A stretch of 64,000 bases of DNA from Niabella beijingensis (GCF_020034665.1 NZ_JAIQDI010000001.1:992001-1056000), one strand, 5' to 3'. Shown: positions 34,930-43,499, counted from the stretch's first letter. Numbers and translations: made by a program. Notes: a model not told the origin generated them from the letters alone.

Positions 34930-35709
34930 ATGACATACACAACCCTCGAAATAGAACAGCATCACCACATCGCAACTGTCTGGCTCAACCGGCCTGAAGT
35001 AAGGAATGCGCTCAACGATACGATGATCGGGGAACTGATCGCTGCTTTCGAAACACTGGGTGCTGATGATGCAGTGCGTGTGGTTACCCTGCGGGGACGT
35101 GGCAAGGTTTTCTGCGCCGGTGCTGATCTTAAATGGATGAAAGCCACATCAACATCCGGCTATGAAGACAGTCTGGAAGAGAACCGGCGACTGGCGCGCT
35201 GTTTCCATACCGTCTACAATACGCCGAAACCCACGATCGCGGTCGTGCAGGGTGCGGCGATGGGCGGTGCCAACGGTTTGCTGGCGGCCTGCGATTTTTC
35301 CTACGCCGCAGATGATACATTGTTTGCATTTTCCGAAGTGCGGCTGGGATTGGTGCCCGCCACCATCGCTCCTTATATCTTAAAAAGAATCGGGGAAGCA
35401 AAAGCAAAAGAGCTGATCCTGACCGGGCGCCAATTTCACGCAAAAGAAGCAGCACAGGCCGGGCTCATCAACCAGGTATTGCAGGAAATGGAACTGGAAA
35501 GCAAGGTGGCTGAGCTGATACAGGAGCTGCTGCTGGGAGGGCCAGCATCCATAGCAGCAAGTAAACGGCTACTGCATTACCTGGCGGCAAAAGACCTGGA
35601 TACATCCATCCCATATACCGTGGAAGCCATCGCCAGGGCCCGCAGCTCCGCCGAAGGCCAGGAAGGCATGCAGGCATTTTTTGAAAAACGAAAACCCAAC
35701 TGGATCTGA
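34930..35709 (+). CDS. liuC: Enoyl-CoA hydratase, probably methylglutaconyl-CoA hydratase
   Basis: 259 residues from ATG at 34930 (MTYTTLEIEQ); the frame is open 63 bases upstream but without conserved features. Crotonase fold: VWLNRPEVRNALNDTM, RGRGKVFCAGADLKWM (oxyanion hole), VQGAAMGGANGLLAACDF and FSEVRLGLVPATIAPYI with the catalytic acidic residue. It would hydrate 3-methylglutaconyl-CoA to HMG-CoA, between the carboxylase and the lyase of the same operon. It is the first gene after the transposon and may rely on read-through or a new promoter. Confidence 0.88.
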   Translation: MTYTTLEIEQHHHIATVWLNRPEVRNALNDTMIGELIAAFETLGADDAVRVVTLRGRGKVFCAGADLKWMKATSTSGYEDSLEENRRLARCFHTVYNTPKPTIAVVQGAAMGGANGLLAACDFSYAADDTLFAFSEVRLGLVPATIAPYILKRIGEAKAKELILTGRQFHAKEAAQAGLINQVLQEMELESKVAELIQELLLGGPASIAASKRLLHYLAAKDLDTSIPYTVEAIARARSSAEGQEGMQAFFEKRKPNWI

Positions 35710-35752
35710 CAACTTTTCATTATTGGCTTTTCACTACTGATCTCTCACTCCA

Positions 35753-37750
35753 ATGAACAAAATCCTCATAGCAAACCGCGGTGAAATTGCGCTGCGGATC
35801 ATCAGAACGGCAAAAAAAATGCGGATCGGCACGGTGCTGATCTATGCCCCCCAGGATGCCGGTGCGGCCTACCTGGAAGAGGCAGACGAAACGGTATTGC
35901 TGGATGGACAATCGCTAGGCGACACCTACCTCAACAGCGATCGCATCATCGCCGCAGCAAAAGCCATTGATGCGGATGCCATCCATCCGGGCTATGGCTT
36001 CCTTTCCGAAAATGCGGCATTTGCAAGAGCGTGCAGGGATGAGGGTATTATTTTTATCGGTCCCACACCCGAAGCCATGGAGGCTATGGGCAATAAGATC
36101 GCTGCACGTAAAACCGCCCAGGCTGCCGGAGTTCTGGTTACGCCCGGCATTACCGGTACGGTGCCTGAACTGATGACCCGTTACAACTCGGTTGGTTTTC
36201 CGCTTCTGATCAAAGCCGCCGCAGGTGGGGGCGGTAAGGGTATGCGTGTGGTACAGCAGGAAGCGGACTTAAAAGAAGCCCTGGAAGCAACCGCACGGGA
36301 AGCCAGGAATTATTTTGGTGACGACACGGTTTATATAGAAAAATATATTGAGGCACCAAGACATGTGGAAGTACAGGTACTGGGCGATCAGAACGGGCAC
36401 ATCATCCATCTTTATGAGCGGGAATGCTCATTGCAGCGAAGACATCAGAAGATCATCGAAGAAGCGCCATCACCTACCCTGACACCGGAAGTACGGGAAA
36501 AGATCTGCACTGCAGCGGTACAACTGGCTGCGGCTATCGGCTATCAAAGTGCGGGTACACTTGAATTTTTAGTAGGACCTGATCTCAGCTTTTATTTCCT
36601 TGAAATGAATACCCGCATACAGGTAGAGCACCCGGTTACAGAACTGATCACAGGTGTGGACATTGTCGAGCAGCAGATCAACATCGCCCGGGGCGAGCCG
36701 CTGGCGCTCCAGCAAAAAGAGATCCGCCAGAAAGGACATGCCATCGAGTGCCGTATCTATGCAGAGGACCCGGAGCAACAGTTTCTGCCATCACCGGGCA
36801 CCATGAGCTTTTACAAAGAACCGTATGGTGAAAACATCCGCATCGATGGCATGCAGCTGCAAGAGGGCGCGATCATCACCGGAGATTTTGACCCGATGAT
36901 CGCGAAACTGATCACCTGGGGTACGAACCGTGAAGCAGCCCGTACAAAGATGATCGAGGCATTGGAACAGTACTTTATTTATGGCATCAAAAACAATATT
37001 GCCTTCTTACTCGGACTGCTGCATCATCCGGACTTTACGGCCAACAGGATCTCCACAAAATACATCGATATACACCTGGCCGATCTGTTGCAGCAGCTTG
37101 AGAACCGTAAAAGGGCGGCAGACATACGGATACCGCTGGCAGCGGCACTGGTGTTCAGTCTGCACCCCAGGAACAAAACACCAGATTCCATTTGGAACCG
37201 TATTGGCTACTGGCGACCGGTTCCTGAGATCATCCTGAACGCAGAAGGCCGTGATGTGACGGTGACGATCCGCCGGCAGGCGCTCCCGGCTGTCGATTTT
37301 GAATACGACGCCACAATAATGGAAGCAACCCTGACACCTGCGGGAGCACAGCAGTTTACTATTACGCTGAACGGACAGTCACATCCGGTACATATTTTTG
37401 AAACAGCACCGGGTGTGGTTATTGTACGTTACAACGGGTTTGATTATATCATAAAGCGCAATGATGTGCTGCATATTGCTGCGGACAGCACCCCGCCTCC
37501 CTCCGCCGTAACCTCAACAGCCGGAAACATTTGTTCTCCTATGCCGGGTAAAGTGATCAAAATTTCGGTGGAAACAGGTACCACGGTGCAGACCGGTGAC
37601 CTGTTGCTGATCGTGGAGGCCATGAAAATGGAAAACAATATCCTGAGCCCGAAGAACGGAACCGTAACCGCCATAGAGGTGGCAGAAGGAGATAAAGTAG
37701 ATACCGTAACCACACTGATTCATATAGAAGAAGCAACCAATAAAAAATAA
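35753..37750 (+). CDS. mccA: Methylcrotonyl-CoA carboxylase, biotin carboxylase (alpha) subunit
   Basis: 665 residues. N-terminal biotin carboxylase (KILIANRGEIALRIIRTAKKM; ATP-grasp stretch KAAAGGGGKGMRVV; ECSLQRRHQKIIEEAPSP; FLEMNTRIQVEHPVTE) up to about 450, a linker, and a C-terminal biotinyl domain with VEAMKMEN, whose K625 carries biotin. Makes carboxybiotin with ATP and bicarbonate for the beta subunit. The next gene starts four bases after its stop, so they are cotranslated. Confidence 0.93.
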   Translation: MNKILIANRGEIALRIIRTAKKMRIGTVLIYAPQDAGAAYLEEADETVLLDGQSLGDTYLNSDRIIAAAKAIDADAIHPGYGFLSENAAFARACRDEGIIFIGPTPEAMEAMGNKIAARKTAQAAGVLVTPGITGTVPELMTRYNSVGFPLLIKAAAGGGGKGMRVVQQEADLKEALEATAREARNYFGDDTVYIEKYIEAPRHVEVQVLGDQNGHIIHLYERECSLQRRHQKIIEEAPSPTLTPEVREKICTAAVQLAAAIGYQSAGTLEFLVGPDLSFYFLEMNTRIQVEHPVTELITGVDIVEQQINIARGEPLALQQKEIRQKGHAIECRIYAEDPEQQFLPSPGTMSFYKEPYGENIRIDGMQLQEGAIITGDFDPMIAKLITWGTNREAARTKMIEALEQYFIYGIKNNIAFLLGLLHHPDFTANRISTKYIDIHLADLLQQLENRKRAADIRIPLAAALVFSLHPRNKTPDSIWNRIGYWRPVPEIILNAEGRDVTVTIRRQALPAVDFEYDATIMEATLTPAGAQQFTITLNGQSHPVHIFETAPGVVIVRYNGFDYIIKRNDVLHIAADSTPPPSAVTSTAGNICSPMPGKVIKISVETGTTVQTGDLLLIVEAMKMENNILSPKNGTVTAIEVAEGDKVDTVTTLIHIEEATNKK

Positions 37751-37754
37751 AGCG

Positions 37755-38900
37755 ATGGACTATACATTAAGCGAAGAGCATCAGGCGATCCGGGAAATGG
37801 TGCGGTCATTTGCAGAAAAAAGCATAAAGCCACAGGCACGGGAACTGGATGAACGGGAAAAATTTTCACCGGAACTCACCCGGCAGATGGGCGAACTGGG
37901 CCTGATGGGCATTTATCTCCCGGGGAAATACGGAGGTGCCGGTATGGACTACCTGGCCTATATCATCGCGGTAGAAGAAATAGCGCGGGTGGATGGATCA
38001 CAGGCCGCTACCCTGGCCGCCCATAACTCCCTTGGTATCGGTCCTATTTATAATTACGGTTCGGAAGAACAGAAACTGAAATACCTGCCCCAGCTCTGCA
38101 CCGGCACAGCCCTGTGGTCCTTCGGCCTGACCGAACCCGGTGCAGGAAGCGATTCCCGGGCATCAAAAACGACCGCAAAAGCCGATGGGGATCATTGGGT
38201 GATCAATGGTAATAAGATCTTTATCACCAATGGCTCTGTTTCCCTTAACCAGGGCACCACCGTACAGGCGGTAACCAATGAGGCAAACGGGAAAAAAGAA
38301 TTTACCACGATCATTGTGGACCGGGATACCCTGGGCTTTTCGCAGCAGGCGATGCATGGCAAGATGATGTGGCGCGCCAGCGACACTGCACAATTATTTT
38401 TTGACGACTGCCGTGTACCGAAATCACATACGCTGGGGCCGGTAGGCGAAGGGTCAAAGATCATGCTGCGTACACTGGATGCCGGCCGGCTGAGTATCGC
38501 CGCCATGGGCCTGGGTTGTGCGCAGGGGGCTTTTGAAATGGCATTGAATTATGCACAGGAACGCAAACAATTCGGAAGTGCAGTTTCATCGTTCCAGGTC
38601 AACCAGTTCAAGCTGGCAGATATGGCCCTGAAAATAGAACTGGCACGCACTTTTTTATATAAGGCCTGCTGGCTGAAAGATACCGGTCAACCTTTTACAA
38701 AAGAAGCAGCGATGGCAAAGCTTTATTGCTCAGAAATTGCCAAAGAAGTGACCGATGCCGCTGTGCAGCTGCATGGCGGGTACGGACTAATGAAAGAATA
38801 TAATATAGAACGCTTTTACCGGGATCAGCGGCTGCTGCAGATCGGGGAAGGCACTTCTGAGATACAACGGATCGTGATCGCAAAGCAGTTGGGGCTTTAA
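37755..38900 (+). CDS. Acyl-CoA dehydrogenase, short/branched-chain type
   Basis: 381 residues, FAD flavoprotein. Motifs: LTEPGAGSDSRASKTTA, YAQERKQFGSAVSSFQ, LHGGYGLMKEYNIERFYRDQRLLQIGEGTSEIQRIVIAKQL. The Glu in IGEGT (E365) is the catalytic base of short-, medium- and short-branched-chain enzymes; isovaleryl-CoA dehydrogenases have Ala/Gly there and a Glu in the LDLERL segment, which here reads LDAGRL. By place it should make methylcrotonyl-CoA from isovaleryl-CoA, but by residues it fits butyryl- or 2-methyl-branched acyl-CoA better. Confidence 0.9.
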   Translation: MDYTLSEEHQAIREMVRSFAEKSIKPQARELDEREKFSPELTRQMGELGLMGIYLPGKYGGAGMDYLAYIIAVEEIARVDGSQAATLAAHNSLGIGPIYNYGSEEQKLKYLPQLCTGTALWSFGLTEPGAGSDSRASKTTAKADGDHWVINGNKIFITNGSVSLNQGTTVQAVTNEANGKKEFTTIIVDRDTLGFSQQAMHGKMMWRASDTAQLFFDDCRVPKSHTLGPVGEGSKIMLRTLDAGRLSIAAMGLGCAQGAFEMALNYAQERKQFGSAVSSFQVNQFKLADMALKIELARTFLYKACWLKDTGQPFTKEAAMAKLYCSEIAKEVTDAAVQLHGGYGLMKEYNIERFYRDQRLLQIGEGTSEIQRIVIAKQLGL

Positions 38901-38974
38901 GGCTCAACATTAAACCTGAAGCCCGGAACAACCGTCAATACATCATTTGAAAAGAAATATCGAAAAAAACGGAC

Positions 38975-39847
38975 ATGAGCAATTCAGACCGCATCCACCT
39001 TACGGAATGTCCCCGCGACGCGCAACAGGGACTTCCCTATACCATCCCCCCGGAGAAGCGGGCCGCTTATATTAACAGGCTGATGCAGGTTGGCTTTGAT
39101 ATCATTGACTTCGGGAGTTTTGTATCGCCAAAGGCGGTACCACAAATGGCAGAATCGGCAAAAGTGCTGGAGGGAATCACCAAAGAAGGTTCCGCTACCA
39201 GGCTGCTGGCCATTATCGGCAATGCACGGGGCGCCACCGAAGCAGCGGCACAACAAAAAGTAGATATTCTGGGATTTCCCTACTCAATCTCTGATACCTT
39301 CCTCGAAAGGAACATCCATTCAGATTCCTCCAGGGTACTACACGCACTGAATGAAATTGCGGATATCAGTCAGGGTGCGGGGAAGGAGCTCCGGGTATAC
39401 ATCAGCATGGCATTTGGAAATCCTTATGGAGATGAGTGGTCGGAATTTATTATACAGGATGCTGTTTATCTGCTGGCGGGCAAGGGTGTTCAAACCATTA
39501 CTTTATCTGATACCACGGGTCTGGGCACACCGGATATGATTTACAAACTTTTTCAAACTTTAATACCACGGTTTCCCGGTATAGAGCTGGGATTGCACCT
39601 GCACACAGTTCCGGAAGCAGCATATGATAAGATCGATGCCGCCTGGAAAGCCGGCTGCCGCAGCTTTGACGGCGTCCTTAACGGGTTAGGCGGCTGTCCG
39701 CTTACAGGTTATGAATTGCTGGGCAATGTGAATACGCTGACCCTGCTGCAATACTTCCGTGACAACAATATTGCAACGGGATTGGATGAAGCCCGTATCC
39801 GGCAGACCGCTGCGGCTTACCCGGATTTTATTGGGTTGAAATCTTAA
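38975..39847 (+). CDS. liuE: Hydroxymethylglutaryl-CoA lyase
   Basis: 290 residues, DRE-TIM-type aldolase. Cleaves HMG-CoA to acetoacetate and acetyl-CoA. ECPRDAQQG (the DRE-like metal motif), VDFGSFVSPKAVPQM-like segment, DTTGLGTP, LGLHLHTVP (metal-binding HxH) and FDGVLNGLGGCPLTG, the lyase signature with the active-site cysteine. It is the fifth gene of the operon. Confidence 0.92.
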   Translation: MSNSDRIHLTECPRDAQQGLPYTIPPEKRAAYINRLMQVGFDIIDFGSFVSPKAVPQMAESAKVLEGITKEGSATRLLAIIGNARGATEAAAQQKVDILGFPYSISDTFLERNIHSDSSRVLHALNEIADISQGAGKELRVYISMAFGNPYGDEWSEFIIQDAVYLLAGKGVQTITLSDTTGLGTPDMIYKLFQTLIPRFPGIELGLHLHTVPEAAYDKIDAAWKAGCRSFDGVLNGLGGCPLTGYELLGNVNTLTLLQYFRDNNIATGLDEARIRQTAAAYPDFIGLKS

Positions 39848-39877
39848 ACAGGATGCCGTAACTTACATAAAAAGCCG

Positions 39878-40477
39878 GTGATGAAGTTTATATATATGTT
39901 ATTCCTCAGTTGCCTGTACTGTTTTTCAGCCGCACAACAAAAAGAAACCATGAATACTGACGACCTGCATCAACAACGGATCGAAACAAACAGGAAGGGC
40001 ATGTGGGTACTATCCGGATGGGGCGTGGTGAATATGGGCAGTGGTATTATCGGAGCGTTAAGTACCAATAATACGGAGGTGAAGGCCTTCCATACAATGA
40101 ATGCATTATGGGGGGTGGTCAATACCGGCATTGGTGTTTTAGGCCTGATGCGTGCCAAAAAAGAAAAGGGATTGTCTGTTTCAGATGCCGGTAAATACAG
40201 GGCTTATAAAAATGTAAAAAAATTATATGCGATCAATGGCGGTCTTGACCTGTTGTATATGGGCACCGGGATAGTTTTAACAACCAGTGCGGATAAGGCA
40301 AAGAATCCGGCAAGAAACAGAGGGTATGGAAATTCACTGATCGTTCAGGGAGCAGGGCTGCTCTTATTTGATGCCGCCATGTACCTGAGTCATCAAAAAC
40401 AACAACGCTGCTGGACAAAGGCGGGCCCTGAATTTGCTGTTACGGAAAGCGGAATTGGTATGGTTTATCATTTGTAG
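39878..40477 (+). CDS. Secreted/membrane protein, DUF6992-like
   Basis: 199 residues. Signal peptide (about 1-19, FSAAQ) followed by three to four hydrophobic segments rich in Gly (WGVVNMGSGIIGAL, ALWGVVNTGIGVLGL, GGLDLLYMGTGIVL, QGAGLLLFDAAMYL), which looks like a small membrane protein of two repeated helix pairs. The DUF assignment is from memory and uncertain. It sits 30 bases after HMG-CoA lyase but has no obvious role in that pathway. Confidence 0.6.
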   Translation: MMKFIYMLFLSCLYCFSAAQQKETMNTDDLHQQRIETNRKGMWVLSGWGVVNMGSGIIGALSTNNTEVKAFHTMNALWGVVNTGIGVLGLMRAKKEKGLSVSDAGKYRAYKNVKKLYAINGGLDLLYMGTGIVLTTSADKAKNPARNRGYGNSLIVQGAGLLLFDAAMYLSHQKQQRCWTKAGPEFAVTESGIGMVYHL

Positions 40478-40487
40478 TGATCAATGA

Positions 40488-40886
40488 GCCACGAAGACAC
40501 ATAGGCACGAAGAAACACAAAGAACAAGTCTTCGTGATACTTGAGGACTTAGTGCCTTCGCGACAAAAGAACACAGGTCACTAAGACACAGAGACTCAAA
40601 GAAACATAAAGGACAAACCTTCGTGATACCTGGAGACTTAGTGTCTTTGTGGCAAAAGAATACAGGCCACCAAGACATAGAGGCACGAAGAAACACAAAG
40701 AACAAACCTTCGTAATACCTGGAGACTTAGTGCCTTCGTGGCAAAAAGAACACAGGCCACCAGGATACAGAGGCACGAAGAAACACAAAGAACAAACCTT
40801 CGTGATACTTGGAGACTTAGTGCCTTCGTGGCAAAAAGAACACAGGCCACCAGGACACAGAGATATAAAGAACAAGCCTTCGTGGC
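40488..40886. repeat. Tandem array of four 89-90-bp repeats
   Basis: The block ACTTAGTG recurs at 40547, 40636, 40725 and 40815 (period 89, 89, 90). Each unit holds GGCACGAAGAAACACAAAGAACAA, CTTCGTGATACCTGGAGACTTAGTG and CTTCGTGGCAAAA(A)GAACACAGG. The array opens with GCCACGAAG (40488-40496) and closes with its reverse complement CTTCGTGGC (40878-40886), with a shortened last unit. Several frames stay open through it on both strands, giving false ORFs. Confidence 0.85.
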
Positions 40887-40900
40887 AAAAAATAAATAAC

Positions 40901-41557
40901 ATGAACAAAGTTGTACAAAACGCACAGGAAGCTATCGCCGGTATTGAAAGCGGCATGACACTGATGGTAGGTGGCTTCGGGCTCTGCGGCATCCCGGAGA
41001 ACTGCATCAAGGCGCTTACGGAAACCGGTCTGAGAGACCTTACCTGTATTTCCAACAATGCCGGTGTCGACGATTTCGGGCTCGGTCTGCTGCTGCAAAA
41101 AAAACAGATTAAAAAAATGATCTCTTCTTATGTGGGGGAAAATGCAGAATTCGAGCGACAGCTATTAAACGGTGAACTTGAAGTGGAACTGATCCCCCAG
41201 GGCACTCTGGCCGAACGCTGTCGTGCAGGCGGAGCGGGCATCCCTGCCTTTTATGTACCAGCAGGGTATGGTACCGAAGTAGCCGAAGGAAAAGAAGTGC
41301 GGGAATTCAACGGCAAACCGCATCTGCTGGAACAGGCGCTTACTGCTGATTTTGCGCTCATTAAAGCCTGGAAAGGTGACACGCATGGCAACCTGATCTA
41401 TAAAGAGACGGCAGGCAATTTTAATCATCCCATGGCCACCGCCGGAAAGATCACCATTGCAGAAGTAGAAGAGCTGGTACCCGCCGGACAATTAAACCCT
41501 ATGCAGATCCACACCCGGGGTTTATATAAAACGGATCTTCCAGGGAACGGATTATGA
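40901..41557 (+). CDS. scoA: 3-oxoacid CoA-transferase subunit A, frameshifted at the 3' end
   Basis: Start at ATG 40901 ([36 protein letters not shown]); the open frame upstream lies inside the repeat array. 218 residues, ending ...[15 protein letters not shown]. The usual ending, [13 protein letters not shown], is found intact in another frame directly behind the A4 run at 41528-41531: [20 protein letters not shown], stop at 41589-41591. Restoring GT in TAT(GT)AAAACGG gives the normal reading YVKRIFQG, so a 2-base deletion is the simplest cause. With subunit B it activates acetoacetate with succinyl-CoA. Catalytic Glu is in subunit B. Confidence 0.88.
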   Translation: MNKVVQNAQEAIAGIESGMTLMVGGFGLCGIPENCIKALTETGLRDLTCISNNAGVDDFGLGLLLQKKQIKKMISSYVGENAEFERQLLNGELEVELIPQGTLAERCRAGGAGIPAFYVPAGYGTEVAEGKEVREFNGKPHLLEQALTADFALIKAWKGDTHGNLIYKETAGNFNHPMATAGKITIAEVEELVPAGQLNPMQIHTRGLYKTDLPGNGL

Positions 41558-41707
41558 AAAAAGGATCGAACAATTGACGGAGCGGGAATAGCAACATTAG
41601 AGGATTTTTCCTGAATCGATTTTCAAGATGTTAAGTAAAAGGATCTGCAATTCCGGGAAAGGAAGAAGCTAATTATTTCTTAATTACCACTCGCTAAAAA
41701 ATAAACA

Positions 41708-42367
41708 ATGGCACTCACAAAACAACAGATAGCGCAACGCATTGCACAGGAACTGAAAGACGGTTATTACGTTAACCTGGGTATCGGCATTCCGACGCTC
41801 GTTGCTAATTATATCCCTGAAGGTATGGAAGTGGTCCTCCAATCGGAGAACGGTATGCTGGGCATGGGCCCGTTCCCGAAAAAAGGGACGGCCGACCCGG
41901 ACCTGATCAATGCCGGTAAGCAAACGGTCACCCTGCTGCCGGGTGGTGTTTATTTTGATTCCGCAACCAGTTTTGCAATGATCCGCGGCGGGCATATCGA
42001 CCTTACCGTACTGGGGGCTTTTGAAGTAAGCGATACCGGCGATATCGCCAGCTGGAAGATCCCGGGGAAAATGGTGAAAGGTATGGGTGGCGCCATGGAC
42101 CTGGTGGCAGCTGCTAAAAACATTATCGTAGCCATGCAGCATACCAGTAAGGACGGACAATCCAAGTTATTAAAACAATGTACGCTTCCCCTTACCGGTG
42201 TAAGATGCATAAAAAAAATTGTATCCGACCTGGCCGTGCTTGAAGTTACCGATGAAGGCTTTGTACTGCTGGAACGCGCGCCCGGAGTATCTGTGGAGGA
42301 TATAAAAAAAGCGACAGAAGGCCGGTTGGTGATAAAGGGCGATGTACCGGAAATAAAACTGTCATAA
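41708..42367 (+). CDS. scoB: 3-oxoacid CoA-transferase subunit B
   Basis: 219 residues. GYYVNLGIGIPTLVANYIP, VVLQSENGMLGMGP (catalytic Glu E47 in SENG), GGVYFDSATSFAMIRGGHID, MGGAMDLVAAAKNIIVAM and GVRCIKKIVSDLAVLEV are standard. Finishes leucine breakdown by converting acetoacetate to acetoacetyl-CoA together with ScoA. The 150-base gap to the scoA stop is longer than usual; its frame contains no gene. Confidence 0.93.
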   Translation: MALTKQQIAQRIAQELKDGYYVNLGIGIPTLVANYIPEGMEVVLQSENGMLGMGPFPKKGTADPDLINAGKQTVTLLPGGVYFDSATSFAMIRGGHIDLTVLGAFEVSDTGDIASWKIPGKMVKGMGGAMDLVAAAKNIIVAMQHTSKDGQSKLLKQCTLPLTGVRCIKKIVSDLAVLEVTDEGFVLLERAPGVSVEDIKKATEGRLVIKGDVPEIKLS

Positions 42368-42455
42368 TCAGGACAACACATTTATCAATATGTTGTAGTC
42401 ATTTATGGAAAAAATACCCTGTTTCAAATATACCAAAGATCGCCGGTCATTGATC

Positions 42456-42830
42456 CTACCCTTTCTGCCAGGTTCCTTTTGTCTTAGCTATCGCGATCAG
42501 CCGCATGCCTTCCGCAGTCATTTTTCCTTCTGCGATCATGCGTTTTGCCCGTTCTATATTGGGCTGGCTCCAGTTGCTTTTCCGGGAATTGCGTGGTGAG
42601 AACGTAAGGTAATAACTGCCGGCGTCCCGTTTTTTACACAGACTGTCGATCCATCCGAAGCAAAGCGCTTCCTCCGTAGCCGCAATACGATCCACTGAGG
42701 GAGTATCATTGCTTTTGTGAAAAAGGATCAGCCAAACCGGCTCCTGTCTCGCCGCATTCTTTTGCAACCAGGTGCGCCATTGACGGCGGGTTTTGGCATA
42801 CACTGCCATTTTTCCATCTTTTATTTCCAT
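42456..42830 (-). CDS. YdeI/OmpD-associated family protein, short form
   Basis: 124 residues, no signal peptide. Matches the N-terminal part of COG4430-type proteins: RRQWRTWLQKNAARQEPVWLILFHKSN, CFGWIDSLCKKRDAGSYYLTFSPRNSRKSNWSQPNIERAKRMI. Relatives usually run to about 190 residues, so the C-terminal domain is missing; the sequence past the stop shows no remnant. Role unknown (bacteriocin resistance has been suggested for relatives). It starts two bases after the gene upstream. Confidence 0.75.
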   Translation of the reverse strand: MEIKDGKMAVYAKTRRQWRTWLQKNAARQEPVWLILFHKSNDTPSVDRIAATEEALCFGWIDSLCKKRDAGSYYLTFSPRNSRKSNWSQPNIERAKRMIAEGKMTAEGMRLIAIAKTKGTWQKG

Positions 42831-42832
42831 TA

Positions 42833-43048
42833 TTAACGGGTTTTATTTTTTTCGATAATCTCTATTCCGTCCTTACCGGTCATCATCCTGAAAACAGAAC
42901 CAAACGGATCCACGATAACTGCCGTTTCAAAAAGCCCCTTCCCCTCGCTGTGATCAGTAACCGGCTCCTGCGGGGCAGTGCCCTTTACCAGCAACCGGTA
43001 AAGAATGCTTTGAAGATCATTTGCCTGCCATTGAGCTATTGTAGTCAT
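42833..43048 (-). CDS. Half-size VOC (glyoxalase-fold) protein
   Basis: 71 residues that match only the second beta-alpha-beta-beta-beta module of a VOC protein: QANDLQSILYRLLVKGTAPQEPV, then LFETAVIVDPFGSVFRMMTG. A single module could dimerise, or it could be a remnant. A perfect -7 element 30 bases upstream argues for expression from this start. Confidence 0.55.
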   Translation of the reverse strand: MTTIAQWQANDLQSILYRLLVKGTAPQEPVTDHSEGKGLFETAVIVDPFGSVFRMMTGKDGIEIIEKNKTR

Positions 43049-43078
43049 AACATCCGGGTTTAAAGTGAATCAACAATA

Positions 43079-43086
43079 CAAAGCTA
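43079..43086 (-). promoter_or_regulatory. Bacteroidota -7 element of the half-VOC gene
   Basis: Minus-strand TAGCTTTG, a perfect match, 30 bases before the ATG at 43048. TTG at 43101-43103 is nearer than ideal for a -33 box. Confidence 0.45.
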
Positions 43087-43362
43087 TTATGAGGGTGTGA
43101 CAACCTTATGTCAGCAGGAAAACAGGTATTTTAATTATTTTCTGAAGGGCCTCCAATCCGTTTAAAACAAATTATATCAAATTGACAATCAAATATCTGA
43201 AACACATAAACAAAGACATCTTCCGGGCATTTTTTTAAGGGGTCTGTAAAAGCCTATACCAGTGTATTCAGGAAAGGTGAGGAATGTTTATCCGGGTGTT
43301 TTTATTCTTATGAAAAACGGGTGGCGTAACAATCCGGAAATCTGTACAGGCTTCCTTTCAGC

Positions 43363-43389
43363 AAAAAAGTCCCGGCGCTAACCCAGGAC
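43363..43389 (-). terminator. Attenuator-type terminator
   Basis: Minus-strand GTCCTGG and CCGGGAC (one T-G pair) form a 7-bp stem with loop GTTAGCG, directly followed by TTTTTT. It is 29 bases past the stop of a leader peptide and repeats part of the upstream hairpin sequence (GTTAGCGCCGG versus GTTAGCACCG). No gene starts between it and 43048. Confidence 0.75.
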
Positions 43390-43403
43390 CTTCTATTTGT
43401 AAG

Positions 43404-43423
43404 CGTTAGTTTCGGTGCTAACG
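43404..43423 (-). promoter_or_regulatory. Hairpin overlapping the leader-peptide stop
   Basis: CGTTAG and CTAACG with an 8-nt loop; the leader stop codon TAG lies in the 5' arm. The 3' arm CTAAC can also pair with GTTAG in the terminator loop, which would suit an attenuation switch. Confidence 0.5.
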
Positions 43424-43471
43424 TAAAACAAAAATAATAATAAATAATACCTCCTTCATTATCCGGGCCAT
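43418..43471 (-). CDS. Leader peptide rich in Ile, Leu, Val
   Basis: 17 codons, MARIMKEVLFIIIFVLR, ending within a hairpin and followed by a terminator; the run of three Ile codons with Val and Leu is what branched-chain amino-acid leader peptides look like. An inner ATG at 43459 is an alternative start. AGGAAA stands three bases before the outer ATG. No ilv or leu gene follows, so the regulated gene is missing or elsewhere. Confidence 0.55.
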   Translation of the reverse strand: MARIMKEVLFIIIFVLR

Positions 43472-43478
43472 TATTTCC

Positions 43479-43499
43479 TGTCATGAATTTTAGTGACAA
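43479..43499. promoter_or_regulatory. Inverted repeat identical to one at 6734
   Basis: Exact reverse-complement copy of 6734-6754 (TGTCA-N10-TGACA). It ends eight bases upstream of the leader peptide on the minus strand and lies 102 bases before the SDR gene on the plus strand, so it could regulate either. Confidence 0.45.

Noticed and set aside
40488..40886. CRISPR array
   Set aside because: Units are contiguous 89-90-bp repeats without unique spacers, and no cas genes are present.
40649..40900. N-terminal extension of scoA by 84 codons
   Set aside because: The extension lies wholly in the tandem array; homologues start at [12 protein letters not shown].
40549..41058. Long minus-strand ORF through the repeat array, repeating [16 protein letters not shown] blocks
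   Set aside because: It is only the 89-bp repeat translated in an open frame and runs antisense into scoA.
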